47,681 nucleotides of DNA from the NCBI GenBank assembly GCA_034661015.1, contig JAYEKN010000090.1, positions 5,158 to 52,838 on the forward strand, in the 5' to 3' direction. Source of the stretch: Candidatus Cloacimonadota bacterium (lineage in GTDB: Bacteria > Cloacimonadota > Cloacimonadia > JGIOTU-2). Below, piece after piece: positions 1 through 9,034 of the stretch. Numbering within the stretch: the first letter of the stretch is position 1; every line of letters starts with the position of its first letter. Under the pieces are notes generated by a model that saw nothing but the letters and a program-made list of their open reading frames with translations, searched no databases and was not told the origin of the DNA. The translations under genes were made by a program, and so were the position numbers.

Positions 1-178
1 CTACTTTACGGACAGACACTAAGTAATTTCAATTTATTACGGGAATAAAATTTCTGAAAATCTTTTAAAATCGGCTTTAAGAGGAAAATGCAAAAAAAAA
101 ATGTGAAAAGTTTGACACAAAAAAGCACCAGTGAGCATTTTGTGTTCTCCAAATAGAAAGAATTCAAAAATCAATTAC
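1..178. other. Leader region ahead of the tRNA-tuf operon
   Basis: No gene can be supported here. Frame 1 from base 1 reads 15 codons to a TAA at 46-48, which could be the tail of an upstream gene but is too short to judge. A TTGACA hexamer at 112-117 would suit a -35 box for the tRNA-tuf operon, but no good -10 lies 16-18 bases downstream, so a promoter is only suspected. Confidence 0.3.
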
Positions 179-253
179 GCCACCATAGCTCAGTGGTAGA
201 GCAGGGGTTTTGTAAACCTCTGGCCGTGGGTTCGACTCCCTCTGGTGGCTCCA
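179..253 (+). tRNA. tRNA-Thr (anticodon TGT)
   Basis: A full cloverleaf can be drawn. The acceptor GCCACCA pairs with TGGTGGC (243-249), the D arm is GCTC/GAGC, and the anticodon stem GGGGT/ACCTC holds the loop TTTGTAA with TGT at 211-213. The T loop is TTCGACT and CCA is encoded at 251-253. The T stem has a T-T mismatch at its second pair. It is the first of four tRNAs ahead of tuf, in the same order (Thr-Tyr-Gly-Thr) as the E. coli thrU-tyrU-glyT-thrT-tufB operon. Confidence 0.96.
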
Positions 254-318
254 TAAGTGTTAGAAAATCGTGTAAAATGGAAACCCATAGCAAGCGACAA
301 TTAAAATTATCGCCTTAT

Positions 319-403
319 GGGGAGATACCCTAGCGGTCAAAGGGAGCAGACTGTAAATCTGCCGGCGACGCCTTCGGAGGTTCGAATCCTTCTCTCCCCA
401 CCA
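319..403 (+). tRNA. tRNA-Tyr (anticodon GTA)
   Basis: The acceptor GGGGAGA pairs with TCTCCCC (393-399), and CCA is encoded at 401-403. The anticodon stem GCAGA/TCTGC encloses CTGTAAA with GTA at 353-355. A long variable arm between the anticodon and T arms is what a class II tRNA-Tyr should have. It lies 65 bases after tRNA-Thr and 13 bases before tRNA-Gly, so processing from one transcript is likely. Confidence 0.96.
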
Positions 404-416
404 TTTCATTTAATTT

Positions 417-493
417 GCGGGAATAGCTCAGCTGGCTAGAGCATTAGCCTTCCAAGCTAAGGGTCGCGGGTTCGAACCCCGTTTCCCGCTCCA
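417..493 (+). tRNA. tRNA-Gly (anticodon TCC)
   Basis: The acceptor GCGGGAA pairs with TTCCCGC (483-489), and CCA is encoded at 491-493. The anticodon stem TTAGC/GCTAA encloses CTTCCAA with TCC at 451-453, and the T loop is TTCGAAC. Only one base separates it from the next tRNA, which points to endonucleolytic maturation of a shared precursor. Confidence 0.96.
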
Positions 494-494
494 T

Positions 495-569
<75 letters not shown>

Positions 570-595
570 TATCTATCATCATTTTGGGAGGATGT

Positions 596-1786
596 ATGGC
601 TAAAGAAAAATACGTTAGAAACAAACCACACGTTAATGTTGGAACAATTGGTCACATTGATCACGGAAAAACCACATTAACAGCAGCTATGACCAAAATC
701 TTAGCAGCAAAAGGACAGGCAGAGTTTATTGATTTCGATCATATTGATAATGCCCCCGAAGAAAAAGAACGCGGTATTACTATCGCAACAGCACATGTCG
801 AATATGAAAGTGATAATCGGCATTATGCGCATGTGGATTGTCCCGGACATGCTGATTATATCAAAAATATGATCACCGGTGCAGCCCAAATGGATGGCGC
901 CATCTTGGTTGTTAGTGCAGCCGATGGTGTTATGCCTCAAACAAGAGAACATATTCTTTTGGCAAAACAGGTTAATGTCCCTAAAGTCGTTGTTTTTTTA
1001 AACAAAGTTGACTTAGTGGATGATCCTGAATTGATTGAACTTGTAGAATTGGAAGTTCGTGACTTGCTAAATGAATATAAATTCGATGGAGATGATGCTC
1101 CTGTTATTATGGGCAGTGCTCTTGAGATGCTTAACGATTCGGAAGATCCCGAAAAGATTAAACCTGTTTATGAATTGATACAAGCTCTTGATGACTATAT
1201 CCCAACTCCGGAAAGAGAAACGGATAAACCATTCTTAATGCCAATCGAAGACGTTTTCAGCATTCCCGGACGCGGAACAGTAGTTACAGGTCGAATCGAA
1301 CGTGGCGTTATTAAAACTGGAGACAAAGTCGAACGAGTTGGTATTCGTGAAACAAAATCAACAGTTGTTACCGGTGTTGAAATGTTCAGAAAAATTTTGG
1401 ACAGAGGTGAAGCCGGTGATAATGCGGGATTGCTTTTACGTGGTATCGCAAAAGATGAAGTAGAACGTGGAATGGTTATTGCCGCTCCTGGTAGCATAAC
1501 CCCTCATAAGAAATTTAAAGGTGAAACCTACATTCTTACAAAAGATGAAGGTGGAAGACATAAACCTTTCTTCAATGGTTATAGACCACAGTTGTATTTC
1601 AGAACAACAGATGTAACAGGAACTCTTAATTTACCTGAAGGCGTTGATATGGTAATGCCAGGTGATAACATCACAATGGAAATCGAACTTATTAAGTATA
1701 TTGCCATGGAATCAGGATTACGTTTCGCTATTCGTGAAGGTGGACGTACTGTTGGAGCCGGTGTCGTAACTGAAATTATTGAATAG
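596..1786 (+). CDS. tuf: Elongation factor Tu
   Basis: EF-Tu is the GTPase that brings aminoacyl-tRNA to the ribosomal A site. The 396-residue product has the usual family length: P-loop GHIDHGKT at residues 19-26, the DCPGH switch II motif, NKVD for guanine recognition, and the C-terminal barrel motif [16 protein letters not shown]. The frame is open upstream through the tRNA, but the ATG at 596 is chosen because GGGAGG precedes it and MAKEK is the family start. It follows the tRNA cluster and precedes rpmG by 10 bases. No second tuf occurs after fusA in this window. Confidence 0.98.
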   Translation: MAKEKYVRNKPHVNVGTIGHIDHGKTTLTAAMTKILAAKGQAEFIDFDHIDNAPEEKERGITIATAHVEYESDNRHYAHVDCPGHADYIKNMITGAAQMDGAILVVSAADGVMPQTREHILLAKQVNVPKVVVFLNKVDLVDDPELIELVELEVRDLLNEYKFDGDDAPVIMGSALEMLNDSEDPEKIKPVYELIQALDDYIPTPERETDKPFLMPIEDVFSIPGRGTVVTGRIERGVIKTGDKVERVGIRETKSTVVTGVEMFRKILDRGEAGDNAGLLLRGIAKDEVERGMVIAAPGSITPHKKFKGETYILTKDEGGRHKPFFNGYRPQLYFRTTDVTGTLNLPEGVDMVMPGDNITMEIELIKYIAMESGLRFAIREGGRTVGAGVVTEIIE

Positions 1787-1796
1787 GGCTTGAAGA

Positions 1797-1946
1797 ATGC
1801 GAGTATATATAAAATTAGAGTGTACCGAATGCAAATCACGTAATTATACGACAAAAAAAAATCGTCAAACGCATCCTAAGAGAGTTGTATTTAAAAAATA
1901 TTGTCCGGTTTGTAAAAAACATACCGAGCATAAGGAAACAAGATAA
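1797..1946 (+). CDS. rpmG: 50S ribosomal protein bL33
   Basis: This is a 49-residue small ribosomal protein of the large subunit. It starts [17 protein letters not shown] and has two CxxC pairs (CTEC and CPVC), the zinc-ribbon form of L33, with a conserved basic middle. A Shine-Dalgarno-like TGAAGAA lies close to the ATG. Its position between tuf and tRNA-Trp/secE is the common one in bacteria. It is short but fits the family along its whole length. Confidence 0.95.
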   Translation: MRVYIKLECTECKSRNYTTKKNRQTHPKRVVFKKYCPVCKKHTEHKETR

Positions 1947-1955
1947 TTCCTGCGT

Positions 1956-2031
1956 AGGCTCGTAGCTTAATTGGCAAAGCAGCGGTCTCCAAAACCGAAG
2001 AGTGCGGGTTCAATTCCTGCCGGGCCTGCCA
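1956..2031 (+). tRNA. tRNA-Trp (anticodon CCA)
   Basis: The acceptor AGGCTCG pairs with CGGGCCT (2021-2027), discriminator G is at 2028, and CCA is at 2029-2031. The anticodon loop CTCCAAA carries CCA at 1989-1991. The anticodon stem GCGGT/ACCGA has a G-A mismatch at pair 27-43; the other arms are sound. A tRNA-Trp between rpmG and secE is a recurrent arrangement in bacteria. Confidence 0.95.
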
Positions 2032-2056
2032 TTATTTTCTGATATTGGATGAAACT

Positions 2057-2245
2057 ATGTTTAAAAAGACTATAAAATTTTTTAAAGAAGTAAAACAAGA
2101 ATTACGTCATGTCGCCTGGCCTAGTATGGTTGACCTAAAAGAAGGTACCTACGTTGTGCTCAGTTTTTCTGTCTTATTTGGTGTTTTTATCTGGCTGGTA
2201 GATAATATCTTCACGCAAATTCTAGGGTTTGTATTATTTAAATAA
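2057..2245 (+). CDS. secE: Preprotein translocase subunit SecE
   Basis: SecE is the small clamp subunit of the SecYEG protein channel in the inner membrane. The 62-residue single-span form starts MFKKTIKFFKEVKQELR, has the conserved W-P pair (HVAWPS) of the amphipathic helix, then one membrane helix (about residues 32-57). The ATG at 2057 is preferred to an upstream in-frame TTG at 2045, because GGAT sits about 6 bases before the ATG and the protein begins as usual for the family. Its stop overlaps the nusG start by one base (TAATG). Confidence 0.95.
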   Translation: MFKKTIKFFKEVKQELRHVAWPSMVDLKEGTYVVLSFSVLFGVFIWLVDNIFTQILGFVLFK

Positions 2246-2775
2246 TGGAAAAAAAGTGGTATGTTCTCCAAACTTATGTAAATCGGGAGAACCAAATTAA
2301 GTTAGCCTTGGAAAAATTACTTACAGAAAGTGATCTGGCAGAATACTTTGGTGATATTCATATTTCATCTCATAAAACTTTTATCGTTCGGAATGGGAAA
2401 AGGATTGTTAAAGAAAAAAAAATATTCCCCAGCTATATCATGATCGAAATGGTGATGACACCTGAAACAAAAAGATTGGTCATGTCAATACCGAAAGCGA
2501 TGAAATTTATGGGAAGCGGACAAACCCCAATCCCCATATCAGATAAAGAAAAGAATAGGATACTTGGTATCAAACAGGATGACGGTGAAACTATTAGTGA
2601 AATAAATTTTATTGTCGGAAGTCGTATGAAAATTATTGAAGGACCTTTCAAAGATTTTGAGGGTTCAATTGGAAAAATTAATTCTGACAAGCAGAAACTT
2701 GTAGTTAATGTAACCGTTTTCGGTCGCATTACACCAGTTGAAGTGAATTATAATCAGGTTGAATTACTTGATTGA
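2245..2775 (+). CDS. nusG: Transcription termination/antitermination factor NusG
   Basis: NusG binds RNA polymerase, suppresses pausing, and couples transcription to Rho or to the ribosome. At 176 residues it is the usual size. The NGN domain begins KKWYVLQTYVNRENQIK and contains FPSYIMIEM. The C-terminal KOW domain (about residues 125-176) has GSRMKIIEGPFKDFEG and ends in NQVELLD. It is translationally coupled to secE and lies 13 bases ahead of rplK, as in most bacteria. Confidence 0.97.
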   Translation: MEKKWYVLQTYVNRENQIKLALEKLLTESDLAEYFGDIHISSHKTFIVRNGKRIVKEKKIFPSYIMIEMVMTPETKRLVMSIPKAMKFMGSGQTPIPISDKEKNRILGIKQDDGETISEINFIVGSRMKIIEGPFKDFEGSIGKINSDKQKLVVNVTVFGRITPVEVNYNQVELLD

Positions 2776-2788
2776 AGGATAAATAATT

Positions 2789-3220
2789 ATGGCAAAACAA
2801 ATTTTAGGTAAAGTTAAATTGCAATTAAAAGCTGGGCAAGCAACCCCAGCCCCTCCAGTTGGTCCTGCATTAGGTCAATATGGTGTAAATATTCCAGGTT
2901 TTTGTAAACAATTTAACGATATTACAAAAAAAGATCAAGGCTTGATAATCCCTGCTGAAGTAACAATTTATAAAGATAGATCGTTTAAATTTATTGTGAA
3001 AACTCCCCCGGCAGCTATCCTTTTAAAAAAAGAAGTTGGACTTGCAAAAGGATCTCCTACTTCTCATACGGAAAAGGTTGGTTCTGTCACGGAAGAGCAG
3101 CTGGAAAAAATTGCTAAGATTAAAATGAAAGACCTTAATGCGTCTGATATGGAAGCAGCAAAAAGAATGATTGCCGGGACTGCTAGAAGCATGGGTATAA
3201 CTATTCAAAAAAAGGGCTAA
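2789..3220 (+). CDS. rplK: 50S ribosomal protein uL11
   Basis: uL11 forms the GTPase-associated centre with 23S rRNA helices 43/44 and the L10-L12 stalk. The 143-residue protein has the hallmark proline-rich N-terminal segment ([18 protein letters not shown]) and the C-terminal rRNA-binding domain with [19 protein letters not shown] lies ahead of the ATG. It pairs with rplA downstream in the usual L11 operon. Confidence 0.98.
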   Translation: MAKQILGKVKLQLKAGQATPAPPVGPALGQYGVNIPGFCKQFNDITKKDQGLIIPAEVTIYKDRSFKFIVKTPPAAILLKKEVGLAKGSPTSHTEKVGSVTEEQLEKIAKIKMKDLNASDMEAAKRMIAGTARSMGITIQKKG

Positions 3221-3238
3221 AAATACGAGAGTGATATT

Positions 3239-3946
3239 ATGAAAAAGGGAAAAAAATACATACAAGCACAAGAAGAGTTTGATACATTAGAATTATATTC
3301 AATATCGGAATCGCTTGAGCTTTTGAAAAAAATTCCGCATAAAAAATTTGACGAAACGGTTGAATTACATCTGGTTATGGGAGTAAATCCCAAAAAAGCA
3401 AATGAGATGATTCGCGGAACAGTTGTTCTTCCGAACGGAACCGGTAGAGATGTAACAGTTCTGGTTTTTGCAAAAGGTGACAAAGCGGATGAAGCAAAAG
3501 AAGCAGGTGCTGATTTCGTTGGGATGGAAGATCTTGCCGAGAAAATTAATGGCGGTTGGACAAATTTTGATGTGGCAATTGCAACCCCGAACATGATGAG
3601 ATTTGTCGGTAAACTCGGTCGTGTACTTGGGCCGAGGAAATTAATGCCAAATCCCAAAACAGGAACAGTTACTTTGGAAGTTGAAAAAGCAGTAACAGAA
3701 GCAAAAGCAGGTAAAGTCGAATATCGAGTAGATAAGCATGCAAATATTCATCTCCCCGTTGGAAAAATTTCTTTTGACAATGATAAATTAATTGAAAATA
3801 TTGGTGCAGCTATGGCTGCTATCTTGCACGATAAACCGGCAGCATCAAAAGGTAAATATATAAAAAAAATGACTATTTGTTCAACCATGAGCCCGGGAAT
3901 TCGAATTGATTCTCCTGCTTATATTAAAGAACTAAAAGCAAAGTAG
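3239..3946 (+). CDS. rplA: 50S ribosomal protein uL1
   Basis: uL1 forms the mobile L1 stalk at the E site and, in many bacteria, represses its own operon. The 235-residue product has the conserved [15 protein letters not shown] core (about residues 128-142) and a C-terminal VKIST-like segment ([16 protein letters not shown]). The start has only a weak GAGAG Shine-Dalgarno, 18 bases after rplK. The next gene, rplJ, follows after 5 bases. Confidence 0.98.
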   Translation: MKKGKKYIQAQEEFDTLELYSISESLELLKKIPHKKFDETVELHLVMGVNPKKANEMIRGTVVLPNGTGRDVTVLVFAKGDKADEAKEAGADFVGMEDLAEKINGGWTNFDVAIATPNMMRFVGKLGRVLGPRKLMPNPKTGTVTLEVEKAVTEAKAGKVEYRVDKHANIHLPVGKISFDNDKLIENIGAAMAAILHDKPAASKGKYIKKMTICSTMSPGIRIDSPAYIKELKAK

Positions 3947-3951
3947 GATTT

Positions 3952-4494
3952 ATGGCAGAAAGACAAATTAATCCCCAAAAAATAGAAAAAGTTGATATAC
4001 TGACAAAGCGAATACAAGGTGCAAAATCGTTGCTTCTTGTGGATTATAAGGGAATTACAGTAGAAGAGGATACTGCTTTAAGAGGACAATTTAGAGAAAG
4101 TAATGTAGATTATTTCATTTGTAAAAACACATTACTAAAAAGGGCTCTGAGTAACCTTGAAATAGGTGGATTAGATTCTTATCTTGTTGGTCCGACTTCA
4201 ATAGCGTTATCCAAAGAAGATGAAGCTGCTCCAATCAGAATTCTCGCAAATTTTAAAAAGAAACTTCCCGAAGAAAAAAGTATTCTGGATTTTAAGATAG
4301 GCATTGTTGATAAAATAGTTATGAATCCTGATAAACTGAATCAAATCGTGGACTTGCCGTCAAAAGAAGAACTTTTGGCAAGAGTCGTGGGTGGTTTCAA
4401 TGCGCCGATTAGCGGATTTGTTGTATGTCTGAATGGTATTTTACAAAAGTTTGTATTAGCATTAAACGCAATTAAAGATAAAAAAGAAGCATAA
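3952..4494 (+). CDS. rplJ: 50S ribosomal protein uL10
   Basis: uL10 anchors the L7/L12 dimers on the stalk base. The 180-residue protein shows the family pattern: an N-terminal rRNA-binding domain with SLLLVDYKGITVEE and the VDYFICKNTLLKRAL segment, then a C-terminal helix that would carry the L12 dimers. AGGA precedes the ATG. The gap to rplA is only 5 bases, so the classical L10 leader for autoregulation has no room upstream. A 129-base AT-rich gap separates it from rplL. Confidence 0.97.
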   Translation: MAERQINPQKIEKVDILTKRIQGAKSLLLVDYKGITVEEDTALRGQFRESNVDYFICKNTLLKRALSNLEIGGLDSYLVGPTSIALSKEDEAAPIRILANFKKKLPEEKSILDFKIGIVDKIVMNPDKLNQIVDLPSKEELLARVVGGFNAPISGFVVCLNGILQKFVLALNAIKDKKEA

Positions 4495-4623
4495 TTTCAT
4501 TAAAATCAAAATTTAAAAATATACATATTATATAAAATAAATCCTAACCGAAATACAAAGAAATGTTAACAATAATTAGAATTAAATTAGAAAAAATTAT
4601 TCTGAAACCTTATAGGAGGATTA

Positions 4624-5004
4624 ATGTCCGAAACTAATAAGAAGGATAAAATCGTTGAACTTGTAAAAGAGTTAAACGTGATGGAATTAGCCGAGCTCGT
4701 AAAAACCCTTGAAGAAGTGTTTGGTGTAAGCGCCTCAGCTTCAGTAGCAGTTGCAGCTCCAGCTGCCGCAGCCGTAGAAAAAGAAGAAGAAAAAACAGAA
4801 TTCGATGTAATTCTGAAATCATTCGGTGCTAAGAAAATTCAAGTTATCAAGGTTGTAAGACAAATCACAAAACTTGGTCTTAAAGAATCAAAAGCATTAG
4901 TAGATGATGCACCTAGCCCAATCGTTGAAGGTGTTCCCAAAGATGAAGCCGAATCTGTCAAAAAGCAAATTGAAGCCCAAGGTGGTGAAGTCGAGATTAA
5001 GTAG
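4624..5004 (+). CDS. rplL: 50S ribosomal protein bL12 (L7/L12)
   Basis: bL12 is the multicopy stalk protein that recruits translational GTPases. The 126-residue product has an N-terminal dimerisation domain (to about residue 34), an Ala/Val-rich hinge (about 36-52) followed by a Glu/Lys run, and the globular C-terminal domain with [20 protein letters not shown] and [13 protein letters not shown]. The very strong Shine-Dalgarno TAGGAGGA and the separate 129-base leader fit its need for higher output than uL10. Confidence 0.98.
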   Translation: MSETNKKDKIVELVKELNVMELAELVKTLEEVFGVSASASVAVAAPAAAAVEKEEEKTEFDVILKSFGAKKIQVIKVVRQITKLGLKESKALVDDAPSPIVEGVPKDEAESVKKQIEAQGGEVEIK

Positions 5005-5052
5005 TAATAAATTATATGTTGAATTCTATTACTAGGCGAAAGCCTGTTCTAT

Positions 5053-5089
5053 AATTATTTCGTTCCGATACGTTCGGAACGAAATAATT
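5053..5089 (+). promoter_or_regulatory. 16-bp hairpin between rplL and rpoB
   Basis: A perfect 16-bp stem (5053-5068 with 5074-5089) closes a 5-base loop. It ends 5 bases before the rpoB Shine-Dalgarno AAGGAG (5095-5100). A smaller AGGC-GAAA-GCCT hairpin (5034-5045) precedes it. No U-tract follows, so it is not a classical terminator. An attenuator or an RNA-processing site is the natural reading, since the E. coli rplL-rpoB gap has both; this is inference. Confidence 0.65.
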
Positions 5090-5105
5090 TATATAAGGAG
5101 AAAGC

Positions 5106-8100
5106 TTGGAACAAAGAAAGAGCTTTTCAAAATTAAGGAAAAATTTACACGGTTTTAAACTCCCGAAGATTGAAATCCCAAATCTGTTATCAATGCAGAA
5201 AAATTCTTATGCTAAATTCCTTCAGAAAGATATCCATCCTCAAAAAAGAGATGAGGATGTTGGATTAGAAAAGGTATTCAGACATCACTTTCCTATTGAA
5301 GACCCACGTGGACAATATCGGCTTGAATATATAAATTATTCTTTACTTACTGAAAAATATGATGCTGATGAATGTAATGATAGAAATTTAACTTATCAAG
5401 CACCCTTAAAAGTTAAATTTCGACTTACAGTCTTTGAAAAAACTGCTCAGGATGAACCAAAACGAGTAAAAAATGTTATTGAGCAGGAAATGTTTCTTGG
5501 AGAAATTCCAGTCATTACAGATAAAGGCACATTTATTATCAATGGTGAGGAGAAGGTAATTATCAACCAACTTCACAGATCACCCGGTATTGTTTTCACC
5601 GGTAAAACCCATGGAAGTGGGAAAAGGTTATTCACGGCAAAAGTAATTCCTGTACACGGTTCGTGGTTTCAATTTAAAACCGACACAAAGGATATAATTT
5701 ATGCTTTGATAGACAGAAAACACAAAATTCCAGTAACCACATTATTCCGATGCTTGGGGATTTCCGACAATGACACTATTCGCTCGATTTTCTACAAAAC
5801 CGAGGAAATTGATATTTTTGTACCGCCGGTAGAATCTGAAGCGGATTCTTCCGATCAGTCAAAAGGCAGAAAAAATCCCCTTGCCGGTAATGAAGATAGA
5901 ATCATTTTCCGTGATATAATTGATGAAGAAAGCGGAGAAATTATTGCCGAAGGTGGAAATATTCTAACCAACGCACTTGTTGATAAATTAACCGCTGCTG
6001 GATATAAAAAAGTTACCGTAATTCACAGTGATTGCGAAGTTTCCCAAAGAATTATAGAGTCAACCCTCTCCAAAGACACAAGCAGTAATCAAGAAGAAGC
6101 TCTGAAATTTATTTATAACTTGATTCGACCGGGAGAAGAACCAACCAAAGAAGTCGCTGAAGAACTAATAAATCGAATTTATTTCAACAAGAAAAGATAT
6201 AGCCTCGGGAAAATCGGTAGATTTAAATTAAATAGACGTTTGGGTATTGACATTGATATTAATACGCAAATTATGACAAAAGAAGATTTTGTGGCTATCT
6301 CAAAAGAAATCATCTCTCTTGTTAAGGGTGAAAGTTCCACCGACGATATTGATCATCTCGCAAACAGAAATGTAAGTGGCGTGGGAGATTTGGTTGCAAA
6401 TCAATTCTCTATCGGACTTGCTCGAATTGTTAGAATCGCTCGTGAAAGAATGACTTTGAGCAATCCGACTGATATTCGCATTGTAAAATTAATTAATACG
6501 AATGCACTGATGGGCGTTGTTCATTCTTTTTTCCTGACTGGTGAACTTTCACAATTTATGGAACAAGCGAATCCGCTTGCTGCAATCACTCATATGAGAA
6601 GATTGAGTGCATTGGGTCCAGGTGGGTTGAAACGTGAACGCGCTGGCTTTGAAGTGCGTGATGTTCATTATTCCCATTACGGTAGAATTTGTCCTATCGA
6701 AACTCCGGAAGGACCAAATATCGGACTCCTCACATCCCCTTCTTTATACGCAAAACTTGATGAATATGGATTTTTAGTTACCCCATATATCAAGATAAAA
6801 GAGGGAAAATTGACTCAGGAAGTTGTTTATTTGGATTCTATTTCGGAAGAAGGGAAGAAGATAGCGCAGGCTGGTATTCGCGTTGATGCTCATGGAAATA
6901 TCAAGGATAAATCCTTACAGTGCCTTCTGAGTGGAGACTTTATAAAAGTTCCCAAAGAAGAAGTTGATTATGTTGATGCCTCCAAACAGCAAATTGTGAG
7001 TATGTCCACAGCGTTAATTCCATTTCTTGAGCATGATGATGCAAATCGTGCTTTAATGGGTTCCAATATGCAAAGGCAGGGAGTTCCCCTTATTAATCCA
7101 CAGGCGGCAATCGTTGCTACAGGGATCGAAAAAATAATTGCTCGAGACTCTGAACTGGCTGTAAAATCTCCTTTTGATGCGGTTGTGAAATCGGTTACCT
7201 CAAATAAAATTGTTCTGAAAAGGGAAGAAGAAGATGGTGTTCTCAGTTTAGACAATGAAGCGGAAATACACTTTAAGAAATTTGAAAGAACAAATCAGGA
7301 TACTTGCATTAATCAACATCCGGAAGTAGAAATTGGACAGAAAGTAAAAAAAGATGAATTAATATCAGATGGACCTGCAATTAAAGATGGTGAGCTTGCT
7401 CTCGGAAGAAATATGCGAGTCGCATTTATGCCTTGGTATGGTTATAATTATGAAGATGCGATTATTATCAATGAACAAGTAGCTCGAGATGATGAACTTA
7501 CTTCAATTTATATTGATGAGCTCGAAGTTTTAGTTCGAACTACACGCGAAGGCGATGAAGAATTAACGAGTGATATACCGAATGTTCCCAAAGTAGCACT
7601 GCGAAATCTTGATGAAGATGGGATTGTGAAAGTTGGTTCAAGGATAAAAGCCGGTGATATTCTCGTTGGTAAAATTACTCCAAAATCATCAGGGATTGAC
7701 CTTTCTCCTGAAGAAAAGTTGATGAGAGCTCTTTTCGGTGAACGAGCTGGAGATTTTTCCAACTCATCCTTAAAAGCAAAACCAGGGATGGAAGGTGTTG
7801 TTGTGGATGTGAAAATATTCGCAAGGAAAGATGGTACCGAAGAAAACGAAGAAGAGAAAAAAGAACAATTGAAACAATTGAAAGTAGTATTTCAAAATGA
7901 AAATCGTAAGATCTATGATTTTTTGAAGAAACGATTAACAAAGTCAATTCTCGGCGAAAAATCTAATAGACTTATGGAAAAGAAAACCGGCAGGTTTTAT
8001 CTACCGCCTAACAAGAAAATTACAGAAAAAAATATCAACAAGATTAGCTTTAGCAAATTGAATCTCGAACAGCAGTTAATTCAGGATGAATCAAAACAGG

Positions 8101-8966
8101 ATAAAATTTATTCTGGCATTATTTTCCAAGTTAAGCGCTTGTTAGATGATAATGAAAATGAATATAAGAAAAAATGTGATAGAGTAAAGTATGGTGACGA
8201 ACTTCAATCGGGTATTTTGCAAATGGTGAAAATATTCATCGCAAAAAAACGTCAGATTGAAGTTGGTGATAAAATGGCTGGAAGACATGGAAATAAAGGA
8301 GTTATAGCAAAAATAGCTCCAATTGAAGATATGCCATTTATGGAAGACGGTACAACTGTGGATATTATTCTAAATCCAATGGGTGTTCCATCTCGAATGA
8401 ATATTGGGCAGATTTTGGAAACACATCTTGGTTGGGCTGCTCAGGCTCTGGGATATAAGGCTGAAACACCTGTCTTTGATGGTGCTACTATTGATGAAAT
8501 CACTAAGGAATTAGAAAAAGCCGGATATGATGGTGATGGAAAAACGGTACTCTACGATGGAAAAACCGGAGAAGCATTTCACAATAGAGTAACAGTTGGT
8601 ATCATCTATATGTTGAAATTGAACCACCTTGTTGTTGATAAAATGTATGGAAGATCCACAGGTCCTTATTCGCTTGTAACCCAACAACCACTCGGTGGTA
8701 AAGCACAACATGGCGGACAAAGATTAGGAGAAATGGAAGTCTGGGCTCTTGAAGCTTATGGTGCCTCACGTCTTCTGCAGGAAATGCTTACGGTTAAATC
8801 GGATGACGTTATAGGTAGAAACAAAACTTACGAAGCCATAACAAAAGGCAAAGAATTGCCTAAACCAGGAATCCCGGAATCGTTTAACGTGTTAGTTTCC
8901 GAACTTAAAAGTTTGGGGCTTAATGTCGAGTTGATTTCGGAAAATATTGATGATATTCAAGGATAA
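5106..8966 (+). CDS. rpoB: DNA-directed RNA polymerase subunit beta
   Basis: This is the catalytic beta subunit of RNA polymerase, 1286 residues. Clear landmarks are LGPGGLKRERAGFEVRDVH and ICPIETPEGPNIGLL near residues 501-540, the active-site segments NEDRIIFRD and GYNYEDAIIINE, and the C-terminal GGKAQHGGQRLGEMEVWALE. It starts at TTG 5106 with AAGGAG five bases upstream. The rifampicin-cluster region (482-501) differs from E. coli at several positions: Glu486 for D516, Ala488 for N518, Ala492 for S522, Ala493 for E523 and Met497 for K527. It is followed by a structured 68-base gap and rpoC. Confidence 0.98.
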   Translation: MEQRKSFSKLRKNLHGFKLPKIEIPNLLSMQKNSYAKFLQKDIHPQKRDEDVGLEKVFRHHFPIEDPRGQYRLEYINYSLLTEKYDADECNDRNLTYQAPLKVKFRLTVFEKTAQDEPKRVKNVIEQEMFLGEIPVITDKGTFIINGEEKVIINQLHRSPGIVFTGKTHGSGKRLFTAKVIPVHGSWFQFKTDTKDIIYALIDRKHKIPVTTLFRCLGISDNDTIRSIFYKTEEIDIFVPPVESEADSSDQSKGRKNPLAGNEDRIIFRDIIDEESGEIIAEGGNILTNALVDKLTAAGYKKVTVIHSDCEVSQRIIESTLSKDTSSNQEEALKFIYNLIRPGEEPTKEVAEELINRIYFNKKRYSLGKIGRFKLNRRLGIDIDINTQIMTKEDFVAISKEIISLVKGESSTDDIDHLANRNVSGVGDLVANQFSIGLARIVRIARERMTLSNPTDIRIVKLINTNALMGVVHSFFLTGELSQFMEQANPLAAITHMRRLSALGPGGLKRERAGFEVRDVHYSHYGRICPIETPEGPNIGLLTSPSLYAKLDEYGFLVTPYIKIKEGKLTQEVVYLDSISEEGKKIAQAGIRVDAHGNIKDKSLQCLLSGDFIKVPKEEVDYVDASKQQIVSMSTALIPFLEHDDANRALMGSNMQRQGVPLINPQAAIVATGIEKIIARDSELAVKSPFDAVVKSVTSNKIVLKREEEDGVLSLDNEAEIHFKKFERTNQDTCINQHPEVEIGQKVKKDELISDGPAIKDGELALGRNMRVAFMPWYGYNYEDAIIINEQVARDDELTSIYIDELEVLVRTTREGDEELTSDIPNVPKVALRNLDEDGIVKVGSRIKAGDILVGKITPKSSGIDLSPEEKLMRALFGERAGDFSNSSLKAKPGMEGVVVDVKIFARKDGTEENEEEKKEQLKQLKVVFQNENRKIYDFLKKRLTKSILGEKSNRLMEKKTGRFYLPPNKKITEKNINKISFSKLNLEQQLIQDESKQDKIYSGIIFQVKRLLDDNENEYKKKCDRVKYGDELQSGILQMVKIFIAKKRQIEVGDKMAGRHGNKGVIAKIAPIEDMPFMEDGTTVDIILNPMGVPSRMNIGQILETHLGWAAQALGYKAETPVFDGATIDEITKELEKAGYDGDGKTVLYDGKTGEAFHNRVTVGIIYMLKLNHLVVDKMYGRSTGPYSLVTQQPLGGKAQHGGQRLGEMEVWALEAYGASRLLQEMLTVKSDDVIGRNKTYEAITKGKELPKPGIPESFNVLVSELKSLGLNVELISENIDDIQG

Positions 8967-8972
8967 TCTCCC

Positions 8973-9028
8973 CCGCAATTTGCGGATGAAGGATTAGCCG
9001 CCACTAGCGGAGATCCTCCTTAGGAGGA
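8973..9028 (+). promoter_or_regulatory. Hairpins sequestering the rpoC ribosome-binding site
   Basis: The short rpoB-rpoC gap holds three possible hairpins. CCGCA/TGCGG is at 8973-8985. CCGC/GCGG (8998-9010) has an outer GGAT/ATCC pair (8991-8994 with 9013-9016). TCCTCC/GGAGGA (9014-9028) has a 3-base loop and its 3' arm is the rpoC Shine-Dalgarno. The second and third compete for bases 9014-9016, so the arrangement could act as a translational switch. The pairings are read directly from the sequence; regulation is inferred. Confidence 0.55.
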
Positions 9029-9034
9029 AAATAA

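Noticed and set aside
1-48. 15-codon tail ending in TAA at the left edge as a gene end
   Set aside because: Too short to tell from chance in an AT-rich leader; no recognisable protein end.
8998-9010. CCGCCACTAGCGG as another copy of the dispersed palindrome
   Set aside because: Only the outer CCGC/GCGG match; the AGCTGGC core is absent, so it is better explained as part of the rpoC leader structure.
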